Origin: Armatimonadota bacterium | GTDB taxonomy: Bacteria; Armatimonadota; Chthonomonadetes; Chthonomonadales; CAJBBX01 | Length of the DNA: 64,000 nt | Direction: 5' to 3' | NCBI GenBank assembly: GCA_026392115.1 | Contig: JAPLCQ010000076.1 | Location: forward strand, 1-64,000 | Program-made: the position numbers and the translations under genes | Shown here: positions 32,686 to 41,724 of the stretch, in pieces | Numbering within the stretch: the first letter of the stretch is position 1 | How the letters are laid out: each line of letters begins with the position of its first letter | The notes under the pieces: model-generated | Database searches by the model: none | What the model was told of the DNA's origin: nothing | The model's input: the letters and a program-made list of their open reading frames with translations, nothing else

Positions 32686-35645
32686 GGCTTCACCTCCAGG
32701 GCGTAGCCGGCGCCGGGGCTCGTCTCGAAGCGGATCAGGCCCGGCGCGGGCCGCGTGACCGCTACGGCGCGACCGTCCCGGCGAATGCTCAGGATGCCTT
32801 CGCCCCGGATGGTGCAGGGCCCGCCCCGATGCGACTGGATGGCGCCGGCGCGCAGCTTGCCGCCCGACCAGCTCATGGCGACCTCGAAGCCGCCGCGCGC
32901 CCGCAGGCCTCGGACCGACCCCCGCGGCCAGGCCGCCGGCAGCGCGGGGAGGAGGTGGAGGCTCCCGGCGTGGCTCTGCAGCAGCATCTCGCCGATGGCG
33001 GCCGCCTGGCCCATGTTCCCGTCGATCTCCCAGTCGGCCATGCCCGCGAACCGCGCCGAGAGGTTCGGGTTCACGGAAGAGCGGAGGTGCTTGCCGAGGA
33101 TGTCCAGCGCCCGGTCGCCCTGCCAGAGCCGCGCGAAGGCGTTGGACATGAAGGCGCCGGTCCAGCTGCCCACGCCGGAGAGCCAGGGCTTGCGGTCGTC
33201 GATCTCCTTGAGGAGCGCCGCCGCCAGGACCGGGTCGCGGTCGGCCGTCACCTGGTCGCCGCAGATGAGGCCCCAGGTGGTGAGCATCTGCCCGTTGCCG
33301 GCGTGGGCGTAGTCCCAGTCGCGCATCCACGCCTGGATCTGGCCCGTGCGCGGACTGACGGTGTCGACGGCCACGCGGGGCAGGATGGCCCGGATTTGGG
33401 CCGTCAGCTCGGCCTCGCCGCCCATGACCTCGGCGGCGCGCAGCGTGTCCGTGAAGAGCTGCCGCACCATCTGCATGTCCGCGGTCGGTCCGATGCAGAC
33501 GCAGCCGGTCTCGCCGTTGGGCTTGCGGTAGTAGCTCTCGAAGTTGGTGGCGGGAGCGGTGCCCAGGCGGCCCGTGACCGGGTCCTCCAGCATGGTATCG
33601 AGGTAGTAGCGGCAGGCGCCCTTCATCAGCGGGAAGACCGAGGCGAGGTAGGCGCGGTCGCGCGTGAAATCGTAGTGCTCCCAGAGGTGGCGGCAGAGCC
33701 ACGCGCTTCCGGTCTGGAAGACGGCCCAGAGCGGGCTCCCGGCGACGGGCGTGGCGCGCATCCAGACGTCGGCGTTGTGGTGCGTCATCCAGCCGCCGGC
33801 GCCGTAGAGCTCGCGGGCGACGCGGACGCCGTCCACCGAAATGCCGCGCGCCAGTTCGGTGAGCGGCAGGTGGCACTCGGCAAGGTTGGCCGTCTCGGCG
33901 GGCCAGTAGTTGATCTGCGCGTTGCAGTTGAGGGTCCAGTTGCTGGCCCAGGGCGGGGGAAGCTGGGCGCACCAGAGGCCTTGCAGGTTCATGGGCAGGC
34001 CGCCGGGCCGGGAGGACGAGACCAGCAGGTAACGGCCGAACTGGTAGTAGAGGGCGGCCATGCCGGGCTCGCGGGCGGAGGCGGGACGGCGCAGGCGCTC
34101 GTCCGTGGGCAGGGCGGCGCCGGGGCCGCGGCCCAGGTTCAGCGCCACTCGCCCCATGAGGCCCCCGAAGTCGGCACGATGCTCGGCCAGGAGCGCGGCA
34201 TAGCCCTTGCCCTTGAGCCGTGCCAGCGCGGCCTCGTTCAGCGCCTTGGGGTCGCGCCCCTCGGCGCTGGGGCTCTTCTGTGGCCCGTTGTAGCTCGTGG
34301 CGGCCACGAGGATGAAGACGACCGACCGGGCTCCGGTGACCCGTACGCCCTCATCGGTGCAAGTGACGCGGCCGCCTTCGGCCAGCGTGCGGAGGCGCAT
34401 CTCGAAGCGCATACCGCGCTCGTCGTAGCGGGCCGGCGCGCCGTTGTAGGCGTCCATGAACGAGGGCGCCCGCCCGATGAAAACCAGGTCGGCTCCACGC
34501 GCCGCCTGCGTCCCGCGGAGCGGCGAGGTGAGCGACGCCTGCAGGTCGATGCCCTTGCCGCCCGTGGCCGCCACCCGGTAGACGAGGGCGCGGGCCGGGT
34601 GCGACACGAAGGCCTCGCGGGTCCATCGTGCGCCGCCGGAGCCATAGGTAACGCCCGCCACGCCGTGGGCCAGGTCCAGCTCGCGGCGATACCTCTCGGC
34701 TCGGTTGGCCTGTCCGAAGTCGATGGCCAGGTCGCCCATGGGCAGGTAGGAGGCGAAGTAGGGCCCCAGCAGCTTGGCGGACGTGAGGGCCTCGGCCTCG
34801 GCCTCCTTGCCCTCGCGGAGCAGGCGCCGCACCTCGGGCACGGCGGCGGGGCCGCCCGGGGGCATGGTGTCGACCGGCTCACCAGACCAGAGGGTCTGCT
34901 CGTTCAGCGCCAACCGCTCCTGCCGCACGCCGCCGTAGAGCATGGCGCCCATCCGGCCGTTGCCCAGCGGCATCGCCTGAATCCAGGCCGACGCGGGTCG
35001 CCGGTACCAGAGCGTCAGGTCGCCGGTCGGCGGCGGGGCCTCGCCCACGAAGGCGACGCCGGGCTCGCCCGCAGGCGGGGGCCCGTCCACCGGGCGACCG
35101 TTGACGAAGACCGCGGCCTCGCCGTCGGACGTGAGCGTCGCGGCCACGTGCGTCCAGGTCTCGGCTGGAACGGTCGCGGCGGTCTGCAGCGTGGCCCCGC
35201 CCACGATGACGCGCAGGGCGCTGCCGGGCCAGGTGTCGAGAAGCCAGCCGTCGGAGCCGCCCGGGGTGATGCGGTCCACGATGCGGCCGCCGCCCGACCC
35301 GCCCGGCCCCGGCTGCACCCAGGCCTCCACGGTTGCGGCCTCGCTCAGCGCGGGGCAGGCGCCGACGCCCGGATGCAGGGGCAGCGGGGCGCTCCGGCCA
35401 TCCCACTCCGCGACGGGCGAACCCGCTTCGCCGGCGGGCAGGTTGGGCGAGGCGGCAAGCCGGCGAAGCTGCGCCTCGGTGAGAGCCCGGTTCCATAGCC
35501 GCACCAGGCCGATGCGGCCGCGGAAGGGCGACCCGCCGCGCTGGTCCGCTCCGATGACGATGGGCAGGTCATTCCCAGGCAGAGGCTCCCCGGCGGCGCC
35601 TCCCGGAAGTGCGAAGCAGACAAGCAGAGCAAGCAGTGGGTTCAT
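32682..35645 (-). CDS. GH95-like alpha-L-fucosidase with N-terminal LamG-like domain
   Basis: A 987-aa secreted protein. Signal peptide (MNPLLALLVCFALPGGAAG), a concanavalin/LamG-like domain (residues ~25-200; 'ATVEAWVQPG', 'ETWTHVAATL', 'AAVFVNGRPVDG'), then the GH95 core starting 'WYRRPASAWIQAMPLGNGR'. GH95 landmarks are ALNEQTLWSGEP, NLQGLWCAQLPPPWASNW, 'LNCNAQINYWPAETANL' and 'LWEHYDFTRDRAYL'. It would cleave alpha-L-fucose (or galactose in some members) from plant or mucin-type glycans. ATG 35645 has GGAGGGG just upstream; the longer frame to 35738 lies in the terminator region. Operon with the deacetylase. Confidence 0.88.
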   Translation of the reverse strand: MNPLLALLVCFALPGGAAGEPLPGNDLPIVIGADQRGGSPFRGRIGLVRLWNRALTEAQLRRLAASPNLPAGEAGSPVAEWDGRSAPLPLHPGVGACPALSEAATVEAWVQPGPGGSGGGRIVDRITPGGSDGWLLDTWPGSALRVIVGGATLQTAATVPAETWTHVAATLTSDGEAAVFVNGRPVDGPPPAGEPGVAFVGEAPPPTGDLTLWYRRPASAWIQAMPLGNGRMGAMLYGGVRQERLALNEQTLWSGEPVDTMPPGGPAAVPEVRRLLREGKEAEAEALTSAKLLGPYFASYLPMGDLAIDFGQANRAERYRRELDLAHGVAGVTYGSGGARWTREAFVSHPARALVYRVAATGGKGIDLQASLTSPLRGTQAARGADLVFIGRAPSFMDAYNGAPARYDERGMRFEMRLRTLAEGGRVTCTDEGVRVTGARSVVFILVAATSYNGPQKSPSAEGRDPKALNEAALARLKGKGYAALLAEHRADFGGLMGRVALNLGRGPGAALPTDERLRRPASAREPGMAALYYQFGRYLLVSSSRPGGLPMNLQGLWCAQLPPPWASNWTLNCNAQINYWPAETANLAECHLPLTELARGISVDGVRVARELYGAGGWMTHHNADVWMRATPVAGSPLWAVFQTGSAWLCRHLWEHYDFTRDRAYLASVFPLMKGACRYYLDTMLEDPVTGRLGTAPATNFESYYRKPNGETGCVCIGPTADMQMVRQLFTDTLRAAEVMGGEAELTAQIRAILPRVAVDTVSPRTGQIQAWMRDWDYAHAGNGQMLTTWGLICGDQVTADRDPVLAAALLKEIDDRKPWLSGVGSWTGAFMSNAFARLWQGDRALDILGKHLRSSVNPNLSARFAGMADWEIDGNMGQAAAIGEMLLQSHAGSLHLLPALPAAWPRGSVRGLRARGGFEVAMSWSGGKLRAGAIQSHRGGPCTIRGEGILSIRRDGRAVAVTRPAPGLIRFETSPGAGYALEVKP

Positions 35646-35724
35646 CACCCCTCCCCGGCGAACGAAGGTAGCGTAATGTACCCACTCCGGCGACGAGGCG
35701 GGCGCAGCCAGAAGCCGAAAGACC

Positions 35725-35781
35725 AAAGGATGGGTCAACGTCGTCGGCTACCCGAACGCGGCGACCGCCGACCCACCCTTT
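35725..35781 (-). terminator. Stem-loop downstream of the DUF2961 gene
   Basis: Arms 35725-35736 and 35770-35781 pair over 12 bp with one mismatch, with a 33-nt loop. On the minus strand the stem is followed by a T-rich 'tttggtctttcgg'. It probably ends the DUF2961 transcript ahead of the GH95 gene. Confidence 0.45.
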
Positions 35782-35816
35782 CCGATTTGCCCTTTTGGCT
35801 CGACCGGCGTCCCGTC

Positions 35817-37052
35817 CTACTTCATCCTGTCGCCCGCCGAGGGAAGCCCGGGGAATGCGGCGTGGGGCTCCCGCTGGTACCAGTAGGCCACCGAGGAGAT
35901 GTCGTCTGCCATCTTCTTGTACTTGCCATCCTTGCCCCAGCCGAGGGCCTGGATGGTGACGCGCAGGTCGCTCGCGAACTGGATCGGATCGGCGATGTGC
36001 CAGCGGTAGAGGCTCCAGGGCGTGGGCGGCTCGGCGGCGTAGCTGGAGGGAAGCACCGTGCCGGAGTAGGCCGTGCTGTAGGGCTCCGGGAAGCCGTAGC
36101 TGCCCAGGAAGTAGTCCTCGGTGCCGGTGCCGCAGATGGTTGGGAACTCCCTGTCGCCGTCGAGGTAGAACTTGATCTCGCCCTCGCCGAACCAGCCCTT
36201 CTCCTTCTGAATCCAGGAGAGGAAGGTGCCCACATATCGACCGGCGCCGCGCACGCCGTCGAGGATGACGTAGGGGTTCACCTTCTCCGTCGTGGCCCGC
36301 CGGTACTGGGCGTGCAGCATTCCCGCGTTGGCCGGAACCGGGGTCTCGGCGTAGGTGATCTGGTAGGCCACCAGCTCCACGTCCTTGCCGCCCTCGTTCG
36401 TCAACGTCACGCGGGCGCGCTTGTGGAAGGGCATGGGCCAGAAGCAGCTCAGGGCGTTGGCGGGGTTCACGGTGACGGCCAGCGAGTTGACGCGGGCGAA
36501 GCGGCCGTTGCCCACGGCGAAGAAGTCCGGCGCCGGCGCCTCGATGGAGGGGGTCTCCTCGCCGTCCCAGTAGAAACGGAGCACCAGCTCGCGGTTGAGC
36601 CCCTCGACGAGCCAGATGTGCTGGATGACGCCGGGGCCCTTCACGTCCATCAGCATGGCGGTCTGGCCCGCGTTGACGCGGATGAAGGGTCGGACCTTCC
36701 AGCCCTGGCCCAGGTTGTCGGCGGCGCGGCCGGAGGCGGGCCACTGCTTCTCGGTGGGGTCGGGGACGGCCATGCCGCCCTTGCCCTTCTCGCCGGTGGG
36801 GTTCTCGGCGCAGACCGACCGGGTCCGCGCACCGGTGATGAGGGGCAGCGAGGCCATGCCCGGGAAGAGGCCGACGTCGGTGTTCATGGTGGTTCCCTTC
36901 CCGGCCGGGGGCGCGGGCGCCATCCTCGGCGCGGCGGACGTGCCCGGCCGCCGGGCGGCGGGGCCCCTGGACGGCGGAGCGGCGACGGCACAGGCGGCAG
37001 CGGCCAGTGCGGCGGCGGCGAGCATGGCGGAGCGGCGAGTGGCTGGGTGCAT
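35817..37052 (-). CDS. DUF2961 protein, likely secreted glycosidase-like
   Basis: DUF2961 proteins are beta-sandwich enzymes found in polysaccharide-use loci; some relatives act on fructofuranose- or arabinofuranose-containing glycans. The specific role here is unknown. Landmarks are 'ARTRSVCAENPTGEKGKGG' (residue ~77), 'LRFYWDGEETPSIEAPAPDFF' region, and 'ICGTGTEDYFLGSYGF'. The ATG at 37052 (GGGAGG upstream) adds an Ala-rich signal peptide and a Pro-rich linker. An internal ATG at 36886 with GGGAAGGG upstream gives the cytosolic-length form common in the family, so two starts are plausible. 411 aa as called. Confidence 0.8.
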   Translation of the reverse strand: MHPATRRSAMLAAAALAAAACAVAAPPSRGPAARRPGTSAAPRMAPAPPAGKGTTMNTDVGLFPGMASLPLITGARTRSVCAENPTGEKGKGGMAVPDPTEKQWPASGRAADNLGQGWKVRPFIRVNAGQTAMLMDVKGPGVIQHIWLVEGLNRELVLRFYWDGEETPSIEAPAPDFFAVGNGRFARVNSLAVTVNPANALSCFWPMPFHKRARVTLTNEGGKDVELVAYQITYAETPVPANAGMLHAQYRRATTEKVNPYVILDGVRGAGRYVGTFLSWIQKEKGWFGEGEIKFYLDGDREFPTICGTGTEDYFLGSYGFPEPYSTAYSGTVLPSSYAAEPPTPWSLYRWHIADPIQFASDLRVTIQALGWGKDGKYKKMADDISSVAYWYQREPHAAFPGLPSAGDRMK

Positions 37053-37252
37053 GGCGGCCCTCCCTGGCGGCAAGCGGACGGTACGGAATGGCTACGTTGT
37101 ACCCGCCGCCCATGGCCGTTCGGCCCCGTATCATGAGTAGTTCTACACGCTCATGAAGGTTGAGCCGGGCCCGGAATGTCGGCCCGCGAGGGGGCGCGGC
37201 CCCCGCAGCGGGTAACCTACGCGCGATCTGAACCCACGAACCGGAGGCCCCC
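37053..37252. promoter_or_regulatory. Divergent promoter region with paired TCATGA palindromes
   Basis: 200 bp between the leftward DUF2961 and rightward beta-helix genes. TCATGA occurs at 37131-37136 and 37151-37156, two helical turns apart, in an AT-richer patch. It could be an operator for both genes; evidence is only the spacing. Confidence 0.25.
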
Positions 37253-40200
37253 ATGCGCGAGACTGCGACCCTGTTGTTCACTTTCATATGCCTCGCCTGG
37301 CTCTCGGCGGCTTCGGGGGCCGCGGTGGAGCTCTATGTGGCGCCGAACGGCAACGACGCCTGGAGCGGACGCAAGCCCGCGCCGATCCGCAATGGCTCTG
37401 ACGGCCCCTTCGCCACGCTGGAGCGCGCCCGCGATGCCCTGCGCGCCCTTCGCGCCTCGGGCAAAGCCAGGGGGCCGGCCACCGTATGGCTCCGCGGGGG
37501 CCTCTACGAGCGTGCCTCGAGCTTCGCGCTGGAGGCGGAGGACGGCGGCGCGCCCGGCGCGCCCGTGGAATACCGCGCCGTCCGCGGCGAGGAGGTGCGC
37601 CTCTCCGGCGGGCGGACCGTGGGCGGCTGGAAGCCCGTCACCGATGCGGCCGTGCTGGCCCGCATACCAGAGGAGGCGCGCCCGCTGGTGCGCGTGGCCG
37701 ATTTGCGGGCCCAGGGCATCACGGACACCGGCGCCATGGCCCGGCGCGGCTTCGCCGCCGGCGGCGCGGCGTGCCTGGAGCTGGTCTATGCCGATACTCC
37801 CATGACGCCCGCCCGCTGGCCCAACGAGGGCTGGGCGACCATCGCGGCGGCGCCGGCCGGGCCCGACGGCGGCAGGTTCGCCTACACCGGCGACCGGCCC
37901 AGCCGCTGGACATCCGCCGAGGAGGCATGGGTCCACGGCTACTGGATGTATGACTGGGCCGACACCTACGAGAAGGTGGCCTCCATCGACCCGGCCAAAC
38001 GCGAGATCGCCACCGTGCCGCCCCACGGCGTCTACGGCTACGGACCCGGTCGCCGCTGGTACGTCCTGAACCTCATCGAGGAACTGGACGCGCCGGGCGA
38101 GTATTGGCTCGACCGCGCGGCGGGCCTCCTCTACTGCATCCCGCCTGCCGGCAAGTCCGGCCCCGCCGTGGTCACCATGGCCGCCGAGCCGCTCGTCACC
38201 CTCAAGGGCGCGCGCAACGTCACGCTGGCGGGGCTCATCCTGGAGAATGGCCGGGGCGACGGCCTGCACATGAAGGACTGCACCGACTGCGTCGTGGCCG
38301 GCTGCACGCTGCGCAACATGGGCGGCTCCGGCATGAGCGTCGAGGGCGGCAGCCGCTGTGGCGCTCGCTCCTGCGACATCTATGGCGTGGGCGAGACCGG
38401 CGTGCAGCTCTCCGGCGGCGACCGCATGACGCTGACACCGTCGGGCCACTTCGCCGAGAACTGCCACATCCACCACCACAGCCGCTGGTGCCGCACCTAC
38501 CGCCCGGCCATCGGCATGCAGGGCGTGGGCGTGCGCGCTTCGCACAACCTGATCGAAGACGGGCCGCACAACGCCATCCTGCTGGGCGGCAACGACCACG
38601 TCATCGAGTTCAACGATATCTCGCGGGTCTGCACCCAGACCGGCGACGCCGGCGCCGTCTACATGGGCCGCGACTGGGCCATGCGGGGCGTCGTGGTGCG
38701 CCACAACCGCTTCCACGACATCGGCCCCACCATCTCGGCCGGCCAGGAGGGGCGCTACACCGAGGTGATGGCCGTCTACCTCGACGACTGCTTCAGCGGC
38801 GGGACCATCGCGGGCAACCTCTTTCTGCGGGCCGGGCGCGCCATCATGCTGGGCGGCGGGCGCGACAACACGGTGGAGAACAACGTCTTCATCGACTGCA
38901 ACCCCTCGGTCCACATCGACCAGCGCGCCAAGGGCTGGGCCGCGGAGTACATGAAGCCCAACGGCGGCTGGTCCATCTTCGAGAACCTGAAGGCCGTGCC
39001 CTACAACCGCCCGCCCTACGACAAGTACCCGCACCTGGCGGCGATCCTCGAGGACGATCCGCCGGCCGCCAAGTACAACCGCATCGTCCGCAACATCCAT
39101 GTGGGCAAGGGGAAGTGGATCGACTGGCTCGACGGCCTGAATGATAAGGTGGTTGAGGCGACCGGTAACGCGACGGAGGGTGACCCCGGCTTCCTCAACG
39201 CCGCCGCCGGCGACTATCGCCTGAAGCCCGGCTCCCCGGCCCTCAAAGCCGGGTTCCAGCCCACGCTCTTCCACAAGGCCGGCCTCTACCGCGACGCCTA
39301 CCGGAAGACGCCGGCGGTGCGATACGGGTCCAGCGCCCGGAGTAACATAAAGGCGTCGGTACGAACTCGTCATCAGGAGGAGCCGCGAGTGGCTGATGTG
39401 CAGTCGGTCTGCAAGGCGTTTGAGCAGTGGTACGCGACGCTGCCGGTCCTGGGGGACGGCCTGGTCGCAAAGGGCAACATCGCGGGGTGCCTTGGCCTGA
39501 TCCAGAACATCCGGGATGGCGCCTCGCTGTCGCTGGACGACCACCTGACACCGAACAAGGGGCAGGTTCGTGGCGTCGGCGGTCCCAATGTCCGCCGCAT
39601 CTTGGCCCACTACGGCGAAGCTCGCCCGTTCGTGGCCGAGGGCGGCCGCACAAACCGGGGCCTGATCGCCACGGCTCAGGCGCTTCTCGGCACGTTGGAG
39701 GAGGCCGGGCTCGACGGCCTGAGCGCGGATGGGCGTGATGCCGCGCTGGTCGCCATGCAGGAGTTCCTGGTGGCCCGCGTCCGTGAGTACTTCGGGCTGC
39801 AACGCCTGAGGGTGACCTATGACGGGGGCAAGTCGACGGCCGAGTGCATCCGTGATCTGCTATCAGCCGCGAGGGAGCATGGCAAGGAAGGGCAGGTCGC
39901 CGAGTACCTCGTGGGGGCCAAGCTCCAACTCCGTTTCCCGGGTCTGACCGTCCGTAACACCAGCTACAGCACATCGGATGCCCAGACCCAGGCGCGCGGT
40001 GACTTCGAGGTGGGCACTACCGCGTTCCACGTCACCGTAGCACCCAACAGCGGGCACTACGCCAAGTGCCGGGCCAATGTGCGTGACGGCCTCCGGGTCT
40101 ACCTGCTGGTCCCGGAGCGAATGGTGGAGGGCGCCCGGCAGAACGCTGCCATTGAGATACCAGGCGTCATCGCGGCCGTGGCGCTTGAGGCCTTCATCGG

Positions 40201-40345
40201 ATGCAATGTGGACGAACTGGCCGAGTTCTCGGGCCCGGCCACTGCCCGCCAACTGGGCAAGATGCTCCGCCTCTACAACGAGAGGGTAGCCGCTGTGGAG
40301 ACCGACACGTCGGTCCTGCTGGATATCCCGGCAACGCTGGAGTAG
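37253..40345 (+). CDS. Secreted right-handed beta-helix protein whose frame runs into DUF4928
   Basis: Residues 1-23 are a signal peptide. The body to about residue 688 is a parallel beta-helix protein of the polysaccharide-lyase/epimerase-like type: 'ELYVAPNGNDAWSGRKPAP' at the start, repeated 'GNDHVIEFNDIS', 'VVVRHNRFHDIG' and 'NTVENNVFIDCNPSVHID' coils, then 'DPGFLNAAAGDYRLKPGSPA'. The native end has been displaced by an insertion at 39319. The original tail (PQPTGKE, stop 42225-42227) now lies 2.9 kb away. Without any stop the frame continues through 24 junction residues into DUF4928, giving a possible 1030-aa fusion. Because DUF4928 has its own start, the helix protein may be made only with this extension. 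Confidence 0.75.
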   Translation: MRETATLLFTFICLAWLSAASGAAVELYVAPNGNDAWSGRKPAPIRNGSDGPFATLERARDALRALRASGKARGPATVWLRGGLYERASSFALEAEDGGAPGAPVEYRAVRGEEVRLSGGRTVGGWKPVTDAAVLARIPEEARPLVRVADLRAQGITDTGAMARRGFAAGGAACLELVYADTPMTPARWPNEGWATIAAAPAGPDGGRFAYTGDRPSRWTSAEEAWVHGYWMYDWADTYEKVASIDPAKREIATVPPHGVYGYGPGRRWYVLNLIEELDAPGEYWLDRAAGLLYCIPPAGKSGPAVVTMAAEPLVTLKGARNVTLAGLILENGRGDGLHMKDCTDCVVAGCTLRNMGGSGMSVEGGSRCGARSCDIYGVGETGVQLSGGDRMTLTPSGHFAENCHIHHHSRWCRTYRPAIGMQGVGVRASHNLIEDGPHNAILLGGNDHVIEFNDISRVCTQTGDAGAVYMGRDWAMRGVVVRHNRFHDIGPTISAGQEGRYTEVMAVYLDDCFSGGTIAGNLFLRAGRAIMLGGGRDNTVENNVFIDCNPSVHIDQRAKGWAAEYMKPNGGWSIFENLKAVPYNRPPYDKYPHLAAILEDDPPAAKYNRIVRNIHVGKGKWIDWLDGLNDKVVEATGNATEGDPGFLNAAAGDYRLKPGSPALKAGFQPTLFHKAGLYRDAYRKTPAVRYGSSARSNIKASVRTRHQEEPRVADVQSVCKAFEQWYATLPVLGDGLVAKGNIAGCLGLIQNIRDGASLSLDDHLTPNKGQVRGVGGPNVRRILAHYGEARPFVAEGGRTNRGLIATAQALLGTLEEAGLDGLSADGRDAALVAMQEFLVARVREYFGLQRLRVTYDGGKSTAECIRDLLSAAREHGKEGQVAEYLVGAKLQLRFPGLTVRNTSYSTSDAQTQARGDFEVGTTAFHVTVAPNSGHYAKCRANVRDGLRVYLLVPERMVEGARQNAAIEIPGVIAAVALEAFIGCNVDELAEFSGPATARQLGKMLRLYNERVAAVETDTSVLLDIPATLE
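39289..39318 (+). repeat. 30-bp target duplication, left copy
   Basis: Encodes RDAYRKTPAV of the beta-helix C-terminus; exact match to 42173-42202. Confidence 0.9.
39389..40345 (+). CDS. DUF4928 protein, probable restriction component
   Basis: A 318-aa protein of a family found beside C5-methyltransferases. Landmarks are 'KGNIAGCLGLIQN' near the N-terminus, 'GGKSTAECIRDLL', and 'RGDFEVGTTAFHVTVAP', the conserved GDF...HVT stretch that may be part of a divergent nuclease site. No known catalytic function is proven; its position with Dcm and Vsr suggests the restriction endonuclease. GTG 39389 is preceded by AGGAGG at 39375-39380 with 8-nt spacing, a much better start than reading through from the beta-helix gene. 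It converges on the methyltransferase gene 95 bp away. Confidence 0.72.
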   Translation: MADVQSVCKAFEQWYATLPVLGDGLVAKGNIAGCLGLIQNIRDGASLSLDDHLTPNKGQVRGVGGPNVRRILAHYGEARPFVAEGGRTNRGLIATAQALLGTLEEAGLDGLSADGRDAALVAMQEFLVARVREYFGLQRLRVTYDGGKSTAECIRDLLSAAREHGKEGQVAEYLVGAKLQLRFPGLTVRNTSYSTSDAQTQARGDFEVGTTAFHVTVAPNSGHYAKCRANVRDGLRVYLLVPERMVEGARQNAAIEIPGVIAAVALEAFIGCNVDELAEFSGPATARQLGKMLRLYNERVAAVETDTSVLLDIPATLE

Positions 40346-40440
40346 CGTAACCCAGCCAGTGGCGATACGCCTGCCGGCAGCGCCCGGATGCGTTTGGGCG
40401 CTCCCAAACCGACGCGGAACCGGCCTCGGCTCCGGCGCCG

Positions 40441-41658
40441 CTAGACGCGATAGGCGTGCGTCGGCGCGTCGATGAGGTCACGGTATCTGGGTTCAAGGCA
40501 GTGCGTGGCGACCCATTCCACAACCGGAACACACACGGCATCACCGAACCCGAAGAGGGCCTGATTCAGTGGCACGTCGACGACGTAATCGTCGGCGCCC
40601 ATCAGCCTTGCGCACTCGCGCGGCGTCAGCAGACGCGTACGGTACCGGCCGTGTCCAGCCCGAAACAGAATCTGGCGGCCACTACCGCCGCGAGGCGTGC
40701 GCAAGCACCCTGCGACGCCGTCGGTCCGTAGCTCGGCCATACACTGGCCCTGTCGAACCCGGCGAAACACCGTCCCGTAAGTAACCATCGGGGCCTCAAT
40801 CATTGCTGAAGCAAGCGCCCGGTGCCGCTCGCTCATCTGACCAAGCAGGTAGGCGGCCCGGTCATCGCTCCACCACTCGGGAGCCGTTGCCGGCAGGTCC
40901 TCAAGTATGTCAGCCAGGTTCAGGCGGCGTGTCGGAGGGTCAGGCACATCCCGGATATCCCAATGAAGATCGCCATTGCGGAATATGAAGTCCATGAGCG
41001 CGGGCGGCCTGACAGCCGAGCCGCCGAACAGGTCCCGGTCTGCGACGCGGTCTGCCGAGCGGCGCTGCACGTTGGCGCCCACGATGAACATCCGTTGCCG
41101 GCTCTGTGGCACGAAGTGCGCCGCATCAACGACGAGCGCGTCAACGGCATACCCGAGCGCGTTCAGGCATTGGATCGCCTCACGCAGATCGGCGCCTCCC
41201 TTTGATGTCAGGAACCCGACGACATTCTCAAGCAGGACGAGCGGAGGCCGTCTGGCCTCCATCAGTTCCAGCATCCGCGCAAAGCCCCAGAAGGCGGCTG
41301 AGCCGCCGCTGTGCAGCCCTCCGCGCGCACCGGCGAGCGAGAGGTCCGTGCAAGGAAACGAGGCGGTCGCGAGGCTGGTCGTCGGCACCTGGTCAGGCGC
41401 CAACGCATGCACATCGCCAAGGACGAACAGACCACTGCTGTCACCGTAGTGGCCCGTGTAGAGTTCCAGTTTCTTGGCGTCGATATCGTTCGCGAAGACG
41501 GTGCGCCAGCCTGCGCGTTCCAGCCCCATGCGCATCAGGCCCATCCCGGCGAAATACTCGGCGACCGACTTCCCATCGTCGACTTCGCCACGGAGATCAC
41601 ATGGTGGAACAGCCGCGGCGGTGGCGGATCGCGCATACTCATGCGGGGTTGTGTGCAT
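40441..41658 (-). CDS. DNA (cytosine-5) methyltransferase
   Basis: A 405-aa C5-methyltransferase. Motif I EYFAGMGLMRMGLERAGW, motif IV FPCTDLSLAG with the catalytic Cys, motif VI LLENVVGF, motif VIII QSRQRMFIVG, and motif X FGFGDAVCVPVVEW (GDAV in place of GNAV). A target-recognition region lies between about residues 240 and 340. The recognition site cannot be read from sequence. It protects self DNA from the presumed DUF4928 nuclease. ATG 41658 is proposed, 66 bp from the divergent Vsr start; the longer frame to 41757 overlaps Vsr. Confidence 0.88.
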   Translation of the reverse strand: MHTTPHEYARSATAAAVPPCDLRGEVDDGKSVAEYFAGMGLMRMGLERAGWRTVFANDIDAKKLELYTGHYGDSSGLFVLGDVHALAPDQVPTTSLATASFPCTDLSLAGARGGLHSGGSAAFWGFARMLELMEARRPPLVLLENVVGFLTSKGGADLREAIQCLNALGYAVDALVVDAAHFVPQSRQRMFIVGANVQRRSADRVADRDLFGGSAVRPPALMDFIFRNGDLHWDIRDVPDPPTRRLNLADILEDLPATAPEWWSDDRAAYLLGQMSERHRALASAMIEAPMVTYGTVFRRVRQGQCMAELRTDGVAGCLRTPRGGSGRQILFRAGHGRYRTRLLTPRECARLMGADDYVVDVPLNQALFGFGDAVCVPVVEWVATHCLEPRYRDLIDAPTHAYRV

Positions 41659-41724
41659 TGGGCTACGGGCTCCCACTGGACATGCCTGACGGCTCACGAG
41701 CGAGCAGCACTGGAGGAGCACGTC

